From Psychrobacter sp. WY6 (GTDB taxonomy: Bacteria > Pseudomonadota > Gammaproteobacteria > Pseudomonadales > Moraxellaceae), in the NCBI RefSeq assembly GCF_018448495.1, contig NZ_CP049902.1, positions 930,001 through 994,000 of the forward strand: a stretch of DNA of 64,000 nucleotides, given 5' to 3'. The notes beneath the pieces were generated by a model, which had not been told where the DNA came from, made no database searches, and was given only the letters and a program-made list of their open reading frames with translations. The translations under genes and the position numbers were made by a program. Within the stretch, counting starts at the first letter, position 1. Each line of letters starts with the position of its first letter. Positions 51,172 to 61,538 of the stretch are shown one piece after another.

Positions 51172-51955
51172 ATGCCCAAAAGTGTCTTTTACTATCATAG
51201 AGCAAGACTTGAGCGTGATGACAAATACACTGAATTAAAACAGCGTATTGCTAAGCTGTATCATCAGCACAAAGGCAGGTATGGCTATCGCAGAATCACT
51301 GAGGCTCTAAAGCAGTTAGGTAGTCATTACAACCACAAGCTCATCGCTAAGCTGATGCGTAACATGAAGCTTAGCGCCAAGATAAGACGTCAGAAGTACC
51401 GCTCTTATAAAGGACAACAAGGTAAGATTGCAAAGAACTATTTAAAGCGCCAGTTTACTGCAGATAAACCGAACACACGCTGGCTCACCGATATTACTGA
51501 GTTTAAGGTGGGTGATCATAAGCTGTATTTATCACCCATACTCGATTGTTATAACAATGAGATCATCAGCTATACGCTCTCAAAGAGACCCACTTATGAC
51601 TTAGTTGGTAAGATGCTAGCTAGTGCTTTAGATAAGACAAAGGCGTGCCGTGGTAAGAGATTAATGCTGCATTCAGATCAAGGGTGGCATTATCAAATGA
51701 AACCGTTTAGCACGACGCTTAAACAGCATGGAATTAAGCAAAGTATGAGCAAAAGGCAACTGCTTAGATAATGCACTGATAGAGGGGTTCTTCGGTACGC
51801 TGAAGTGCGAGACGATTTATATTGAGAAACCGAAGACTATTGAGCAGTTAGAACAACAGATTCATGAGTATATACATTATTATAATCATGAGCGTATTCA
51901 ACTTAAATTAAAAGGACTGAGTCCTGTGCAATACAGAACTCAGTCCTTGTTATAA
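51172..51955 (+). CDS. IS3-family transposase OrfB (DDE domain), one unprogrammed frameshift
   Basis: Catalytic integrase-fold part. HTH_21-like start (RYGYRRITEALKQLG), then the DDE residues: Asp in RWLTDITEF, Asp in LMLHSDQGWHY and Glu in LDNALIEGFFGTLKCE. The frame breaks near 51755 (SMSKRQLLR then stop instead of KGNCLDNALIEG); stop of the corrected frame is 51953-51955. If the break is real this copy cannot make active transposase; if a base error, it is intact. An 11-bp inverted repeat (AAGGACTGAGT, 51912-51922 / 51938-51948) lies near the end of the gene. Confidence 0.88.
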
Positions 51956-51963
51956 ACTAAACC

Positions 51964-51987
51964 GTCCAACATTTGGGGGTCAGTTCA
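51964..51987 (-). repeat. IS right inverted repeat
   Basis: Reads GTCCAACATTTGGGG...CAGTTCA on the plus strand; reverse complement of the left end with three mismatches. Confidence 0.9.
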
Positions 51988-52015
51988 TCTACGAGATATA
52001 GAGCGCCCTTTTTTT
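51988..52015. terminator. Right half of the terminator split by the IS
   Basis: Target duplication TCT, then ACGAGATATAGAGCGCCC and a T-run: loop and 3' arm of the original hairpin shared by yggT and thiD. Confidence 0.85.
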
Positions 52016-52024
52016 ATTGCTTAT

Positions 52025-53176
<1,152 letters not shown>

Positions 53177-53266
53177 GGTGAAGTGGGTGAGTGGCTGAAA
53201 CCAGTTCCCTGCTAAGGAACCATACGTTTGCGCGTATCGAGGGTTCGAATCCCTCCTTCACCTCCA
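53177..53266 (+). tRNA. tRNA-Ser (anticodon GCT)
   Basis: 90 bases including encoded CCA. Acceptor GGTGAAG / CTTCACC, anticodon loop CTGCTAA (GCT, reads AGC/AGU), long variable arm typical of class II tRNA, T-arm GAGGG TTCGAAT CCCTC. The base before CCA is T rather than the usual G73. Confidence 0.95.
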
Positions 53267-53366
53267 TTTATTCGGTTTTTAGTAGAGTAGTGACGCGATA
53301 TAAAAGCGTTAATAATCTTCTGTTTTATTAAAGCAAAAAATAATTTGATTTTGATAAAAAAAGATG

Positions 53367-53394
53367 TTGACACAAGCGAAATTATCTATATAAT
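53367..53394 (+). promoter_or_regulatory. Sigma-70 promoter of tRNA-Arg
   Basis: TTGACA, 16-bp spacer, TATAAT, about 60 bp before the tRNA 5' end. Confidence 0.8.
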
Positions 53395-53453
53395 AACCAA
53401 CCTAATTTGCTGCAATTGTTTATTAACAACGCAGTAAATGATATGCAAAGTAC

Positions 53454-53530
53454 GCGCTTGTAGCTCAGTTGGATAGAGCACTTGGCTACGAACTAAGGGG
53501 TCGGGAGTTCGAATCTCTCCAAGCGCACCA
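53454..53530 (+). tRNA. tRNA-Arg (anticodon ACG)
   Basis: 77 bases including CCA. Acceptor GCGCTTG / CAAGCGC, D-loop AGCTCAGTTGGATAGAGC, anticodon loop CTACGAA (ACG, its A34 presumably edited to inosine), T-arm GGGAG TTCGAAT CTCTC (one mismatch by eye). A loose hairpin with T-run at 53573-53610 may terminate it. Confidence 0.96.
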
Positions 53531-53758
53531 TTTGCATTATCACTTCTTTAACCCAGTTAAAGAAACCTTAAAATAATCGCCTGTCTTATGACAATTTGGC
53601 GGTTTTTTTATGTCTGCAATTTCTGTGTGATAGTCTGATGAGTTGATGAGTCATACCACATTGTTATATGACTTACGGCATCTTAGGATAATGTACGATA
53701 AGACAGTGAATTACGGTACAATAGAGTCACTATTCACTGCTTGCTATGAGCTTGTACC

Positions 53759-54412
53759 ATGTCAAAGAGTTTACCTAAACGACCTACCAAATCTGCTGCT
53801 AAAACTAAAGCATCAGCATACCCTGCCTCTGACGTTGAAGAGCTAACGATTGCTAAACCTGGCACCCGTATGGCAGCCATTCTCTATGATGGCATGTTAA
53901 TTTTAGCGTTGTTGTTTTTGGTCGGTACCCTGCTAACCGTGATTGGTACATTGCTGACCATGAATACCGGTACAGACTCTTCTCAAGCGCAGTCGCTGCC
54001 AACGTGGTATCAAAACGTGATTATGACGCCGTCTTTTATACTGACGTTAGTAGGATTCTATGGGATATTTTGGCGTCGCGGTGGACAGACATTAGGTATG
54101 CAGACTTGGCGGTTAAAGACGGTCAATAGTAATGGTCATTTGCTAACGTGGGGACAGTCATTTAAGCGGATTTTAGCGGCCAGTATTATGCCACTTATAT
54201 TTGGTATCATTGGTAGTGTCATCGATGGCTCGCGTGCTGTTTTATTGACCAGTGCCTTTTTGGGCTTTGTCTTTAACTATGCTTTTTGCCTCTTTAACCC
54301 ACGTGGTCTCGCAGTGCAAGATATGCTATCGAATACCATTACCTTAAAAATGCCAAAAACAGAGAATGAAGGACTATGGCGGGTGATTAGAAATCGCAAG
54401 CAAGGAAAATAA
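53759..54412 (+). CDS. RDD-family membrane protein
   Basis: Intact, 217 residues. After a Lys/Ala-rich cytosolic N-terminus, PGTRMAAILYDGMLILALLF gives the RDD-like first segment (R, D spaced in the helix), then FILTLVGFYGIFWRRGGQTLGMQTWRLKTV with the conserved R-x-G-Q-T-x-G-M motif, and two further hydrophobic segments. Transport role suspected for the family; substrate unknown. ATG or the preceding codon choice: the start at 53759 directly follows a weak binding site. Confidence 0.88.
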   Translation: MSKSLPKRPTKSAAKTKASAYPASDVEELTIAKPGTRMAAILYDGMLILALLFLVGTLLTVIGTLLTMNTGTDSSQAQSLPTWYQNVIMTPSFILTLVGFYGIFWRRGGQTLGMQTWRLKTVNSNGHLLTWGQSFKRILAASIMPLIFGIIGSVIDGSRAVLLTSAFLGFVFNYAFCLFNPRGLAVQDMLSNTITLKMPKTENEGLWRVIRNRKQGK

Positions 54413-54474
54413 ACCATATTATCATCGCCATAGTCTGTTCATACATTTTGAGGTCTGTTAATACACTTTAAGCG

Positions 54475-55454
54475 TTACAGGTTGACGGTTTGTATCAGCC
54501 ATAAAGTATAGCCGACAAAGAATAAGACCAAAGTCGACCCAGAAGTGCGACCGAATGGACGCTTACTCATAAAGGCAAACCCGCACAATACCAAGAGTAA
54601 CAAGGTGACCAATCCCATCGCCACTATATCGCGTGATAAGATAATTGGGCTGACTGTGATTGGCGCTATAAGCGCTGCGAGACCAACGACGCCCAAGGTG
54701 TTAAATATATTAGAGCCAATAATATTACCCAGTGCCATGTCGTGTTCGCCTTTACGGGCGGCTGATAGGCTCGATACCAGCTCAGGTAACGATGTACCCA
54801 CAGCAACAATCGTCAATCCAATCACCAGTTCGCTCACGCCCCACAGCGTTGCCAATTCTACTGCACCCCAAACTATAGCCCGCGAGCTAATGACCAGTAA
54901 AAGCATGCCGATAACTAAGCTGATGAGTCCCCGTGTTAGGGTTTGCTCGATATGTTCAGCATCGACGCTTTCTGCTATGGGTTCTCCTTCGTGCTCATGG
55001 TTGCCTTCACGTAAGCTTAGTACAATCTGAATGCCTAAAGTCACGACCAGCAGCGCTATCAACACAATCGCATCTGCTTGGTCTAATTGCCCATCACGCA
55101 GATGCCATGCGGCGACCATAGTAATCAATACCAATAGAGGTAAATCACGCTTGATGATGCCCTTACGAATGATAATAGGGCTAATCAATACGGTTGCACC
55201 CAATACCAGCGCAATATTGATGATGTTTGAGCCATAAGCGTTGCCTAATGCCAAATCAGGGCTGCCTTCTAGTGCCGCCAATACTGACACGACCATCTCA
55301 GGAGCGGATGTACCCACACCCAAAATCAACACACCTATTAAGAAACTAGGGACGTTGAATTTTTTTGCTAAGGCAGTGGCGCCATCAACAAAAGGTCTGC
55401 ACTCCAAACAAGAATAGCTAGTCCGATCAATACTGCAATAACTGCCAACCACAT
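54475..55454 (-). CDS. Calcium/sodium antiporter, CaCA family (YrbG-like), one frameshift
   Basis: Membrane exchanger with two inverted repeats. The alpha-repeat signatures are plain: GVGTSAPEMVVSVLAALEGSPDLALGNAYGSNIIN-type sequence near 55225-55335 and its mate VAVGTSLPELVSSLSA with MALGNIIGSNIFN near 54705-54810. Start MWLAVIAVLIGLAILVWSADLFVDGA at ATG 55454, with the frame broken near 55395 where a T-run is one base short. Corrected length about 326 residues, equal to E. coli YrbG (325). Cytosolic loop REGNHEHEGEP is His/Glu-rich. Confidence 0.92.
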
Positions 55455-55611
55455 CAGTTTGTTTCCTTATTAGTGTTAATACCAAACCTAAAAATACGCT
55501 TAGCCGTGTCAAACTCATTTAGCCTAAAAACTTAGCACTGACATTTATTTTTCTGACGACTTCATCTTTTAAGAGTGGTATAAAATGTGAATTTGCCATA
55601 TAAAAATGGCA

Positions 55612-55646
55612 TAAAAAAAAGCTGAATCAGAATGGAGATTCAGCTC
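55612..55646 (-). terminator. Terminator of panD
   Basis: Stem AGCTGAATC / GATTCAGCT; on the minus strand it is followed by a run of Ts, about 105 bp past the panD stop. Confidence 0.82.
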
Positions 55647-55749
55647 TCATATTAGCATAGCGGTTTTGGTTGGATAATAAGAATAACTTCAACAGCTTAG
55701 TCGATTATTTATCCTTGCTTTATCCAAAAATCTTCGATGTTCCGGTGCT

Positions 55750-56130
55750 TTAAGCCACTTGTACCGGAATGATGTTTGCTGTGTCTTTTACGGTGTTATC
55801 TTCGTTGCAATACACCAGTTTTGGCTGATAGGTTGCCGCTTCTACTTCATCAAAATGAGCATAGGCACAGATGATAACGATATCGCCTAAATCTGCCATG
55901 TGAGCCGCCGCACCATTTAGCGAGATGATACCAGAACCCGCTTCAGCGCGGATAGCGTAGGTGCGAAAGCGCTTGCCATTGGTCACATTGTAGATATCGA
56001 TAGACTCATTTTCGCGCAGACCAGCAAGATCCAATAAATCACCATCGATACCGCATGAGCCTTCGTAATGAAGTTCGGCATGGGTGACGCGAGCACGGTG
56101 TAATTTGCATTTAAGCATATTAAGTAGCAT
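55750..56130 (-). CDS. panD: Aspartate 1-decarboxylase PanD
   Basis: Pyruvoyl enzyme making beta-alanine for pantothenate and CoA. Intact, 126 residues. The self-cleavage site is the Gly-Ser in YEGSCGID (Ser becomes the pyruvoyl group); catalytic region also includes Lys in [16 protein letters not shown] and Tyr/Asn in [13 protein letters not shown]. Start [22 protein letters not shown] (four codons in) is equally possible. Own terminator downstream. Confidence 0.96.
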   Translation of the reverse strand: MLLNMLKCKLHRARVTHAELHYEGSCGIDGDLLDLAGLRENESIDIYNVTNGKRFRTYAIRAEAGSGIISLNGAAAHMADLGDIVIICAYAHFDEVEAATYQPKLVYCNEDNTVKDTANIIPVQVA

Positions 56131-56230
56131 AGGTTGCTTCCTTAGCGTAACTGAGATTAATGATTCAAATCAAAAGGTTAATGGGGGATAACTTGCTAAA
56201 ATAAAAGGCTGTTATAGTTAAAGCATGATT

Positions 56231-56812
56231 TTATTCTGGCAGTTTGAAGCCATTAATTTGTGAACGTGCTTTTTCAATATCGCCATTTAGTAATAATGGC
56301 AGCGCCTCAAACGCTGCTGTCAGAGCGCTATCAATGGCAATCTGTTCATCGGGCGCAGCTTTTGAGAGCACATGACCACTAACTTTAGACTTATGACCAG
56401 GATGACCAATACCAATACGCAAACGATGGAAGTCGTTGCCGATATGAGGGGTGATATCACGCAGACCATTATGACCGCCATGACCACCATTCGTCTTAAG
56501 TTTGATACTGCCAGCTGGAATATCGAGCTCATCATGAGCAATCAGTAACTCATCATTTTCAATGCCATAAAATTTCACCATCGGCACCACTGACTGACCA
56601 GACTTATTCATAAAGGTGAGCGGCATCAATAGACGTACGTCATGCCCATGAATCTGCCCACGTCCTGTGATTCCATGAAACTTTTTATCATGAGAGAGGG
56701 TAATGTTGAACTGCTGAGCCAAGTGATGGACAAACCAAAACCCTGCATTATGACGTGTAAACATATACTGCTGACCAGGATTACCAAGACCGACAATAAG
56801 CTTTATGGCCAT
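56231..56812 (-). CDS. pth: Peptidyl-tRNA hydrolase Pth
   Basis: Recycles peptidyl-tRNAs dropped by ribosomes; essential. Intact, 193 residues. Visible: IVGLGNPGQQYMFTRHNAGFWF with the catalytic His, LLMPLTFMNKSGQSV, AHDELDIPAGSIKLK with the catalytic Asp, and GGHGGHNGLRDI. Follows rplY on the same strand, the classical rplY/ctc-pth arrangement, with a hairpin between them. Confidence 0.96.
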   Translation of the reverse strand: MAIKLIVGLGNPGQQYMFTRHNAGFWFVHHLAQQFNITLSHDKKFHGITGRGQIHGHDVRLLMPLTFMNKSGQSVVPMVKFYGIENDELLIAHDELDIPAGSIKLKTNGGHGGHNGLRDITPHIGNDFHRLRIGIGHPGHKSKVSGHVLSKAAPDEQIAIDSALTAAFEALPLLLNGDIEKARSQINGFKLPE

Positions 56813-56907
56813 AAAAACACCCTGCTTAAATTGAATAAATGAGGCATAAGGTTTGCGATTATGCTATTTATTCATAGCATATCTATTATTTTTCAAACCT
56901 TACTTAC

Positions 56908-56944
56908 AAAAACAGCAGGAGATATTTATCACCTGCTGTTTTTT
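56908..56944. terminator. Hairpin terminator between rplY and pth
   Basis: Stem AAACAGCAGG / CCTGCTGTTT with A- and T-runs. It should stop most rplY transcripts, so pth probably has its own promoter in 56813-56907 or depends on readthrough. Confidence 0.82.
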
Positions 56945-57008
56945 GACTAAACAAACCTTGTATTACATAGCAGACGCTAGATTGCGTGCTCTATGTAACC
57001 GTGGTTTA

Positions 57009-57683
57009 TTATTCGCCGTCTTTGTCTTCAGTACCTTGCTCAGTAGCAGGTACGTCAGCAGCATCAACTTCTTCAGCGTCTGCGTCAACTTCTTCAACCG
57101 TTGGTGGCTGCATGTTAACGATAGTACGGTCGTGAGCATCTTCCATGTCAAGATCAAAGATGATAACGCCTTCAGGTAGTTTGATGTCTGATAGACGGAA
57201 TAGATCACCGATTTCCATGCCTGATACGTCAATTTCTAGGTATTCAGGTAATTGTGATGGTAGGCAAACGATTTCGATATCAGATACTAGTGTTGATAGA
57301 ACACCACCAGCTTTAGTACCAGGCGCTTCTTCACGACCAGCAAAATGCACAGGAACGTTCATGTTGATTTTCTGACCTTTTACAACGCGCTGGAAATCAG
57401 CATGCATTGGGAAGCCTTTAGCTGGATGGCGTTGCAAGTCTTTGATAACCGCTTGATGCTCTACGCCATCAACATTGATTGTCAAAATGTGTGAGAAGAA
57501 AGCTTCGAATTCAAGTGACTTTACTAGCTCGTTGATCTTGATTGAGATAGACGTTGGCTCTTCGTTACCACCATAGATGATAGCAGGAACTAGGTTCTGC
57601 TTACGTAGGCGGCGGCTCGCACCTTTACCTTGTTGCTCAGCAGAACGATCAACAGCGTTTAGTTCAAAATGATTAATGCTCAT
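57009..57683 (-). CDS. rplY: 50S ribosomal protein L25/general stress protein Ctc
   Basis: 5S rRNA-binding ribosomal protein of the long Ctc type. Intact, 224 residues: N-terminal L25 domain (ELNAVDRSAEQQGKGASRRLRKQNLVPAIIYG, HPAKGFPMHADFQRV) and C-terminal TL5-like domain (MNVPVHFAGREEAPG, LEIDVSGMEIGDLFRLSDI), finishing with an acidic Glu/Asp/Ala tail. Start MSINHFELNAVDR at ATG 57683; a longer frame continuing to 57854 is unlikely because it leaves the family N-terminus. Confidence 0.96.
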   Translation of the reverse strand: MSINHFELNAVDRSAEQQGKGASRRLRKQNLVPAIIYGGNEEPTSISIKINELVKSLEFEAFFSHILTINVDGVEHQAVIKDLQRHPAKGFPMHADFQRVVKGQKINMNVPVHFAGREEAPGTKAGGVLSTLVSDIEIVCLPSQLPEYLEIDVSGMEIGDLFRLSDIKLPEGVIIFDLDMEDAHDRTIVNMQPPTVEEVDADAEEVDAADVPATEQGTEDKDGE

Positions 57684-58000
57684 GGATATAATCCTATAAA
57701 AAGAATGATGAAGTGTCTGGTCATAAAAAAGTGGATTTGCGACCAATCCACTAATACGTGATGATAGCCAACATTTATGATTGCTAACAAAATTCACAAT
57801 TGCTAAATGTAGCCATTTGCTCATCATAACGATTTTTTGGATAGTCATTATCATGACAATCGTTACTTTTGGGCATGATCAGCACTTTTGAGAATGCCAA
57901 CCTAATTAAATCGAACAAATGGTTGGCACAGGCGCGCATTATACGTGATTTTGTAGTAATAATAAAGACCTACGCAAAATGACTGTGCAACACCAATAGG

Positions 58001-58039
58001 CAAAAAAAGCGTCAAGTAAAGATACTTGACGCTTTTTTT
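58001..58039 (-). terminator. Terminator after prs
   Basis: Long stem AAAAAAAGCGTCAAGTA / TACTTGACGCTTTTTTT with a 4-base loop; on the minus strand it lies about 65 bp past the prs stop. Confidence 0.92.
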
Positions 58040-58105
58040 TAAACTTAAGCAGTGTTTTATAACGAGCATTGCCAACAGAAAGTAGAGCGAGTGCTCATTA
58101 AAAGT

Positions 58106-59053
58106 CTAAGCGTCAAACATGGCGCTGATAGATTCTTCGTTATTGATACGGCGTAAGCTTTCAGCAAGCATCGGTGCGATACTCACTTGGCGGATTTTGC
58201 TACAGGCTTTTGCCGCTTCAGACAATGGAATCGTATCGGTAACAACGACTTCGTCTAGCGCAGATTCGCTGATATTTTGTAGTGCGTTGCCTGATAGGAC
58301 AGGGTGCGTAATATAAGCCAATACGCGACGTGCACCGTTTGCTTTCAATGCTTCAGCTGCTTTACATAGCGTACCTGCGGTATCAACCATGTCATCAACG
58401 ATGACGCAATCACGATCACGCACGTCACCGATGATGTGCATGACTTGCGACTCATTGGCACGGGCACGGCGTTTATCGATAATCGCCATGTCAGTATCGC
58501 CCAACTGTTTAGCCATAGCACGCGCACGCACCACGCCGCCCACATCAGGTGAAACAACCATGATGTTGTCGTAATCTTGTTTTTGTAGGTCGTTAAGCAA
58601 TACAGGCGTGCCGTAGATATTGTCTACAGGAATGTCAAAGAAGCCTTGAATCTGATCTGAGTGCAAATCAACCGTCATCACGCGATCGATACTGACGATG
58701 TTTAGCATGTCAGCGACGACTTTAGCAGAGATAGGTACACGAGCTGAACGAGGGCGACGGTCTTGACGGGCATAACCGAAGTAGGGCATGACTGCTGTGA
58801 TGCGACCCGCACTAGAGCGACGCAAAGCGTCCGCCATCATCATGATTTCCATCAAATTGTCATTGGTTGGTGCACAAGTTGGCTGCATGATAAACACGTC
58901 TTTACCGCGCACGTGTTCTTTGATTTCTACGGCGATTTCGCCATCAGAAAAACGCGTGATATCAGCTTTACCAAGAGGTATATGGAGATGATCGGCTACG
59001 GTTTTTGCTAATTCAGGGTGGGCATTACCCGTAAAAATCGCCAAATAAGGCAT
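58106..59053 (-). CDS. prs: Ribose-phosphate pyrophosphokinase Prs
   Basis: Makes PRPP for purine, pyrimidine, His, Trp and NAD synthesis. Intact, 315 residues, identical in length to E. coli Prs. Visible: [70 protein letters not shown], the PRPP-binding [20 protein letters not shown] loop and [17 protein letters not shown]. Start [11 protein letters not shown] at ATG 59053. Transcribed after the two tRNA-Gln genes, each of which has its own promoter-like sequence. Confidence 0.97.
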   Translation of the reverse strand: MPYLAIFTGNAHPELAKTVADHLHIPLGKADITRFSDGEIAVEIKEHVRGKDVFIMQPTCAPTNDNLMEIMMMADALRRSSAGRITAVMPYFGYARQDRRPRSARVPISAKVVADMLNIVSIDRVMTVDLHSDQIQGFFDIPVDNIYGTPVLLNDLQKQDYDNIMVVSPDVGGVVRARAMAKQLGDTDMAIIDKRRARANESQVMHIIGDVRDRDCVIVDDMVDTAGTLCKAAEALKANGARRVLAYITHPVLSGNALQNISESALDEVVVTDTIPLSEAAKACSKIRQVSIAPMLAESLRRINNEESISAMFDA

Positions 59054-59159
59054 GACAGAAGTCCTTGATTGACTCAAGCAGCGACCGCTAAGCAGTGTCA
59101 ACTGCTCAAATTCAGAAAAGAGTGGTGAAAAGTTTGATGACTACTATTACAGTAAAAAA

Positions 59160-59235
59160 TGGCAGGGGTAGCTGGACTCGAACCAACGGATGTCAGGATC
59201 AAAACCTGATGCCTTACCAACTTGGCTATACCCCT
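59160..59235 (-). tRNA. tRNA-Gln (anticodon TTG), copy 1
   Basis: 76 bases with encoded CCA. Acceptor AGGGGTA / TACCCCT, anticodon loop TTTTGAT (TTG, reads CAA/CAG), T-arm with GGTTCGAGTCC. Identical in sequence to the copy at 59479-59554. Confidence 0.96.
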
Positions 59236-59377
59236 GTAATGTCTAGGCTGTGTACGTCGATATCTAAAAGCAACTTTTAATAAAAGTCATTGTTAGAATA
59301 GCGTCACGACCTGTTCGCTATATTATAAACGGATAAACCATTTAAAACATAACTTTCCCTAGCGGTGTCCATTGCGA

Positions 59378-59407
59378 ACTATACCGAAACTGGGATAACG
59401 TTGTCAA
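59378..59407 (-). promoter_or_regulatory. Promoter of tRNA-Gln copy 1
   Basis: On the minus strand: TTGACA, 18-bp spacer, TATAGT, about 145 bp before the tRNA. Spacer and -10 are acceptable, not ideal. Confidence 0.55.
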
Positions 59408-59478
59408 TGTCAATAAGATAAGCGGCTATTTATAAACCACCTATGATCACTGCATATTAAACGCTTCGTACTAAAAAA

Positions 59479-59554
59479 TGGCAGGGGTAGCTGGACTCGA
59501 ACCAACGGATGTCAGGATCAAAACCTGATGCCTTACCAACTTGGCTATACCCCT
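59479..59554 (-). tRNA. tRNA-Gln (anticodon TTG), copy 2
   Basis: 76 bases, same sequence as copy 1 (acceptor AGGGGTA / TACCCCT, anticodon loop TTTTGAT, encoded CCA). About 240 bp separate the two copies, and the intervening DNA is not repeated. Confidence 0.96.
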
Positions 59555-59567
59555 ATTGAGGCGACCT

Positions 59568-59595
59568 ATTATAATTAAATTTTCAGAATTTGCAA
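59568..59595 (-). promoter_or_regulatory. Promoter of tRNA-Gln copy 2
   Basis: On the minus strand: TTGCAA, 16-bp spacer, TATAAT, then AGGTCGCC. The same hexamers, spacing and GC-rich discriminator as the tRNA-Ser promoter at 53076. Confidence 0.78.
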
Positions 59596-59719
59596 GTCAT
59601 TTGCGCCTTTTTATGGCGTTTATTGAAAAATAGGTCAAAAACAACGAATATCGGGTCAATAAAACGCTTTACGTTGTATTTATAATCATTTTATTTGCAC
59701 ACTGCAGCTCAAACCTAAC

Positions 59720-60681
59720 TCATAGATTACGAACTAAATAGGCAGAACAAGGCGCCTCTTCAATCCACTTTGCTAAAAGTGCTTTGTCAGTAGCCACGCT
59801 TGCATCCAAAGGCAAGAACACCGCGCTACCAGAGCCCGTCATTCGTGCTGTGCCGAGTGCTTGCGCCTCTAACCCTTGTAAGTAACGTAATGCTTCGCTG
59901 ACGGCAGGAGCAAGACTGGTTACCACTGGCGTAAAGACATTTTGATAGGGCGTGGTCAGAGTTTGTACATAGTCGGCTTGTTTATTTTTAATTGTCTCAA
60001 CCGATAGCACAGCGATATCACGTTGTAATTTAGGATGCGCGAACAGCTGGGCAGTATTAACGTGAGCATTGGGCGTCAATACTAAATATTGCTGGTCGGG
60101 CAACTTGATTGCGGTTAACTGCTCTCCAATACCCATCGCAATCGCATCTTGCCCAAAGATAAAAATCGGCACATCTGCGCCAATAGCGGCAGCAATTTTT
60201 ATAAGCGTATCTTGATCAAAATTAAGCTGCCAAATTTCATTAAGTGTCATCAATGTCGTTGCGGCATTGGATGAGCCGCCACCCAAGCCTGCACCCATCG
60301 GCAAATGCTTATCTAAAGCGATATGCACCTGTGCTAACTGCTCAGGTAAGGTGTCTGACTGTATGGCAGACGCTATCAATGCACGCGCTGCTTTAAAAAT
60401 TAAGTTGTCTTCTATATCGGCAGTTATAGTCTCTGCACCAGCCAATATTATAAGTTGGTGACAGAGCTCATTGGCATCTAAGGCATTATCTACCGTAGAA
60501 ATCACCACATCATCCGTGACTGAAAAATGCAAATAATCGCCCCAATCGAGCAAGCGAAAAACGGTTGTTTTAATTATGATAGCCGTCAGCCCGTTGCCAG
60601 TAATGTGCAAAACAAGTTGATTTTTGCTGGCGATAAGCGAGAAATAGAAGAAGCAGGCAACACAGCTAAGTTCTTAATCAT
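59720..60681 (-). CDS. ispE: 4-diphosphocytidyl-2-C-methyl-D-erythritol kinase IspE, N-terminal frame disturbed
   Basis: GHMP kinase of the MEP isoprenoid pathway, essential. Clear features: SPAKINLF near the start (60620-60645), the ATP loop LPMGAGLGGGSSNAATTL, GADVPIFIFGQDAIAMGIGE, and MTGSGSAVFLPL near the C-terminus. The conserved GKRADGYHNL segment is readable only in another frame (about 60550-60600), bracketed by two cancelling indels, and a third lies just after KINLF. Start at ATG 60681 (MIKNLAVLPASSISRLSPAKINL). Lies downstream of lolB, as in E. coli (lolB-ispE-prs). Confidence 0.93.
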
Positions 60682-60767
60682 AAGTTTCAGTCATAAACGG
60701 CTATAGTAATCAATAATCAGCAATTTTCATCGTATTTACGTGACTAATCAATGATTGATCGTCATTA

Positions 60768-61382
60768 CTACCTTATTGCCTCTTGTGGCAGTACGGCACT
60801 GATTTTATTTGGTAACTTGTCGGATCCTTTATAGGTGAAGCTTGCGGTCCATTCACCATTGACTGAGCTGATTAAACGATTTTGATCATCGAGCTGTGGT
60901 GCGCTATCGGAAGGCGCTGGGCGACCAGATATCCAATAGGGCATTTGTGAAATAGGCGCTTGCCACCCTGTGGCCTTTTTGAGCAAAGTCTCAGGATCAT
61001 CAGCAGTTAAGGTACCTGTTTTTTCGCTGACTAAAGTGGCGGTTTGACCATTATACTCGATGTTGGTTTTACCAATGCCGAGCGCGCCGATCAGCTCAAT
61101 GGCAAAGCGATCATTCTGCTGCCCCCATGCATAGAACGCACTGCCACCTTGAGTGCCTGTGGTGTCATTGGCGGGCATCGTTACACCGATTTTGCCAGTG
61201 ATATTAAAGTTCTCAAGCTTTTGCGGTGGCTCAGCGTTTTGACCTTGTAAGGTCGCGCTGGGTTGGTTAGTAGCGTTTGCTGTTTTTAGTGATTGACAAC
61301 CAGACGTGATGACGAGCGCGGTTGTCACGGCAGCGAATAGCGCCAATTTATTAGGCTTATTAGCATTGACCAATACTGACAT
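60768..61382 (-). CDS. lolB: Outer-membrane lipoprotein LolB
   Basis: Receives lipoproteins from LolA and inserts them in the outer membrane. Intact, 204 residues. Signal peptide ALFAAVTTALVITSGC with lipidated Cys near residue 29, then ENFNITGKIGVTM, SAFYAWGQQNDRFAIELIGALGIG, ATGWQAPISQMPYWISGRPAP and FTYKGSDKLPNKISAVLP, all in the LolB order. The WISGRP motif is characteristic. Probably co-transcribed with ispE, 86 bp downstream. Confidence 0.94.
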   Translation of the reverse strand: MSVLVNANKPNKLALFAAVTTALVITSGCQSLKTANATNQPSATLQGQNAEPPQKLENFNITGKIGVTMPANDTTGTQGGSAFYAWGQQNDRFAIELIGALGIGKTNIEYNGQTATLVSEKTGTLTADDPETLLKKATGWQAPISQMPYWISGRPAPSDSAPQLDDQNRLISSVNGEWTASFTYKGSDKLPNKISAVLPQEAIR

Positions 61383-61538
61383 GATGTTTCCTCAAAAATA
61401 GACAAATTTACGAAATCATTGTTTCGAAAATAGATTAGCTTAATGGTTGTATGTTACTCAGTTATGCGTGGCTGTTAGCATCTTATGAGTGCCTTGTAAT
61501 CATAGCACGCAACGATTTGTCCACTATAAAACGGCGGG

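Larger units (their letters stand above)
50568..51987 (+). mobile_element. IS3-family insertion sequence (IS150-like), complete
   Basis: 1420-bp element with 24-bp imperfect terminal inverted repeats (21 of 24 match) beginning TGAACTGA, and a 3-bp target duplication TCT (50565-50567 and 51988-51990). Contains orfA, an overlapping orfB reached by -1 frameshifting, and DDE residues in orfB. Inserted between yggT and thiD inside their shared terminator. Subgroup inferred from orfA type. Confidence 0.92.

Noticed and set aside
59160..59554. Repeat array or CRISPR-like structure
   Set aside because: The repeated 76-bp units are tRNA-Gln genes with full cloverleaf and CCA; there are only two.
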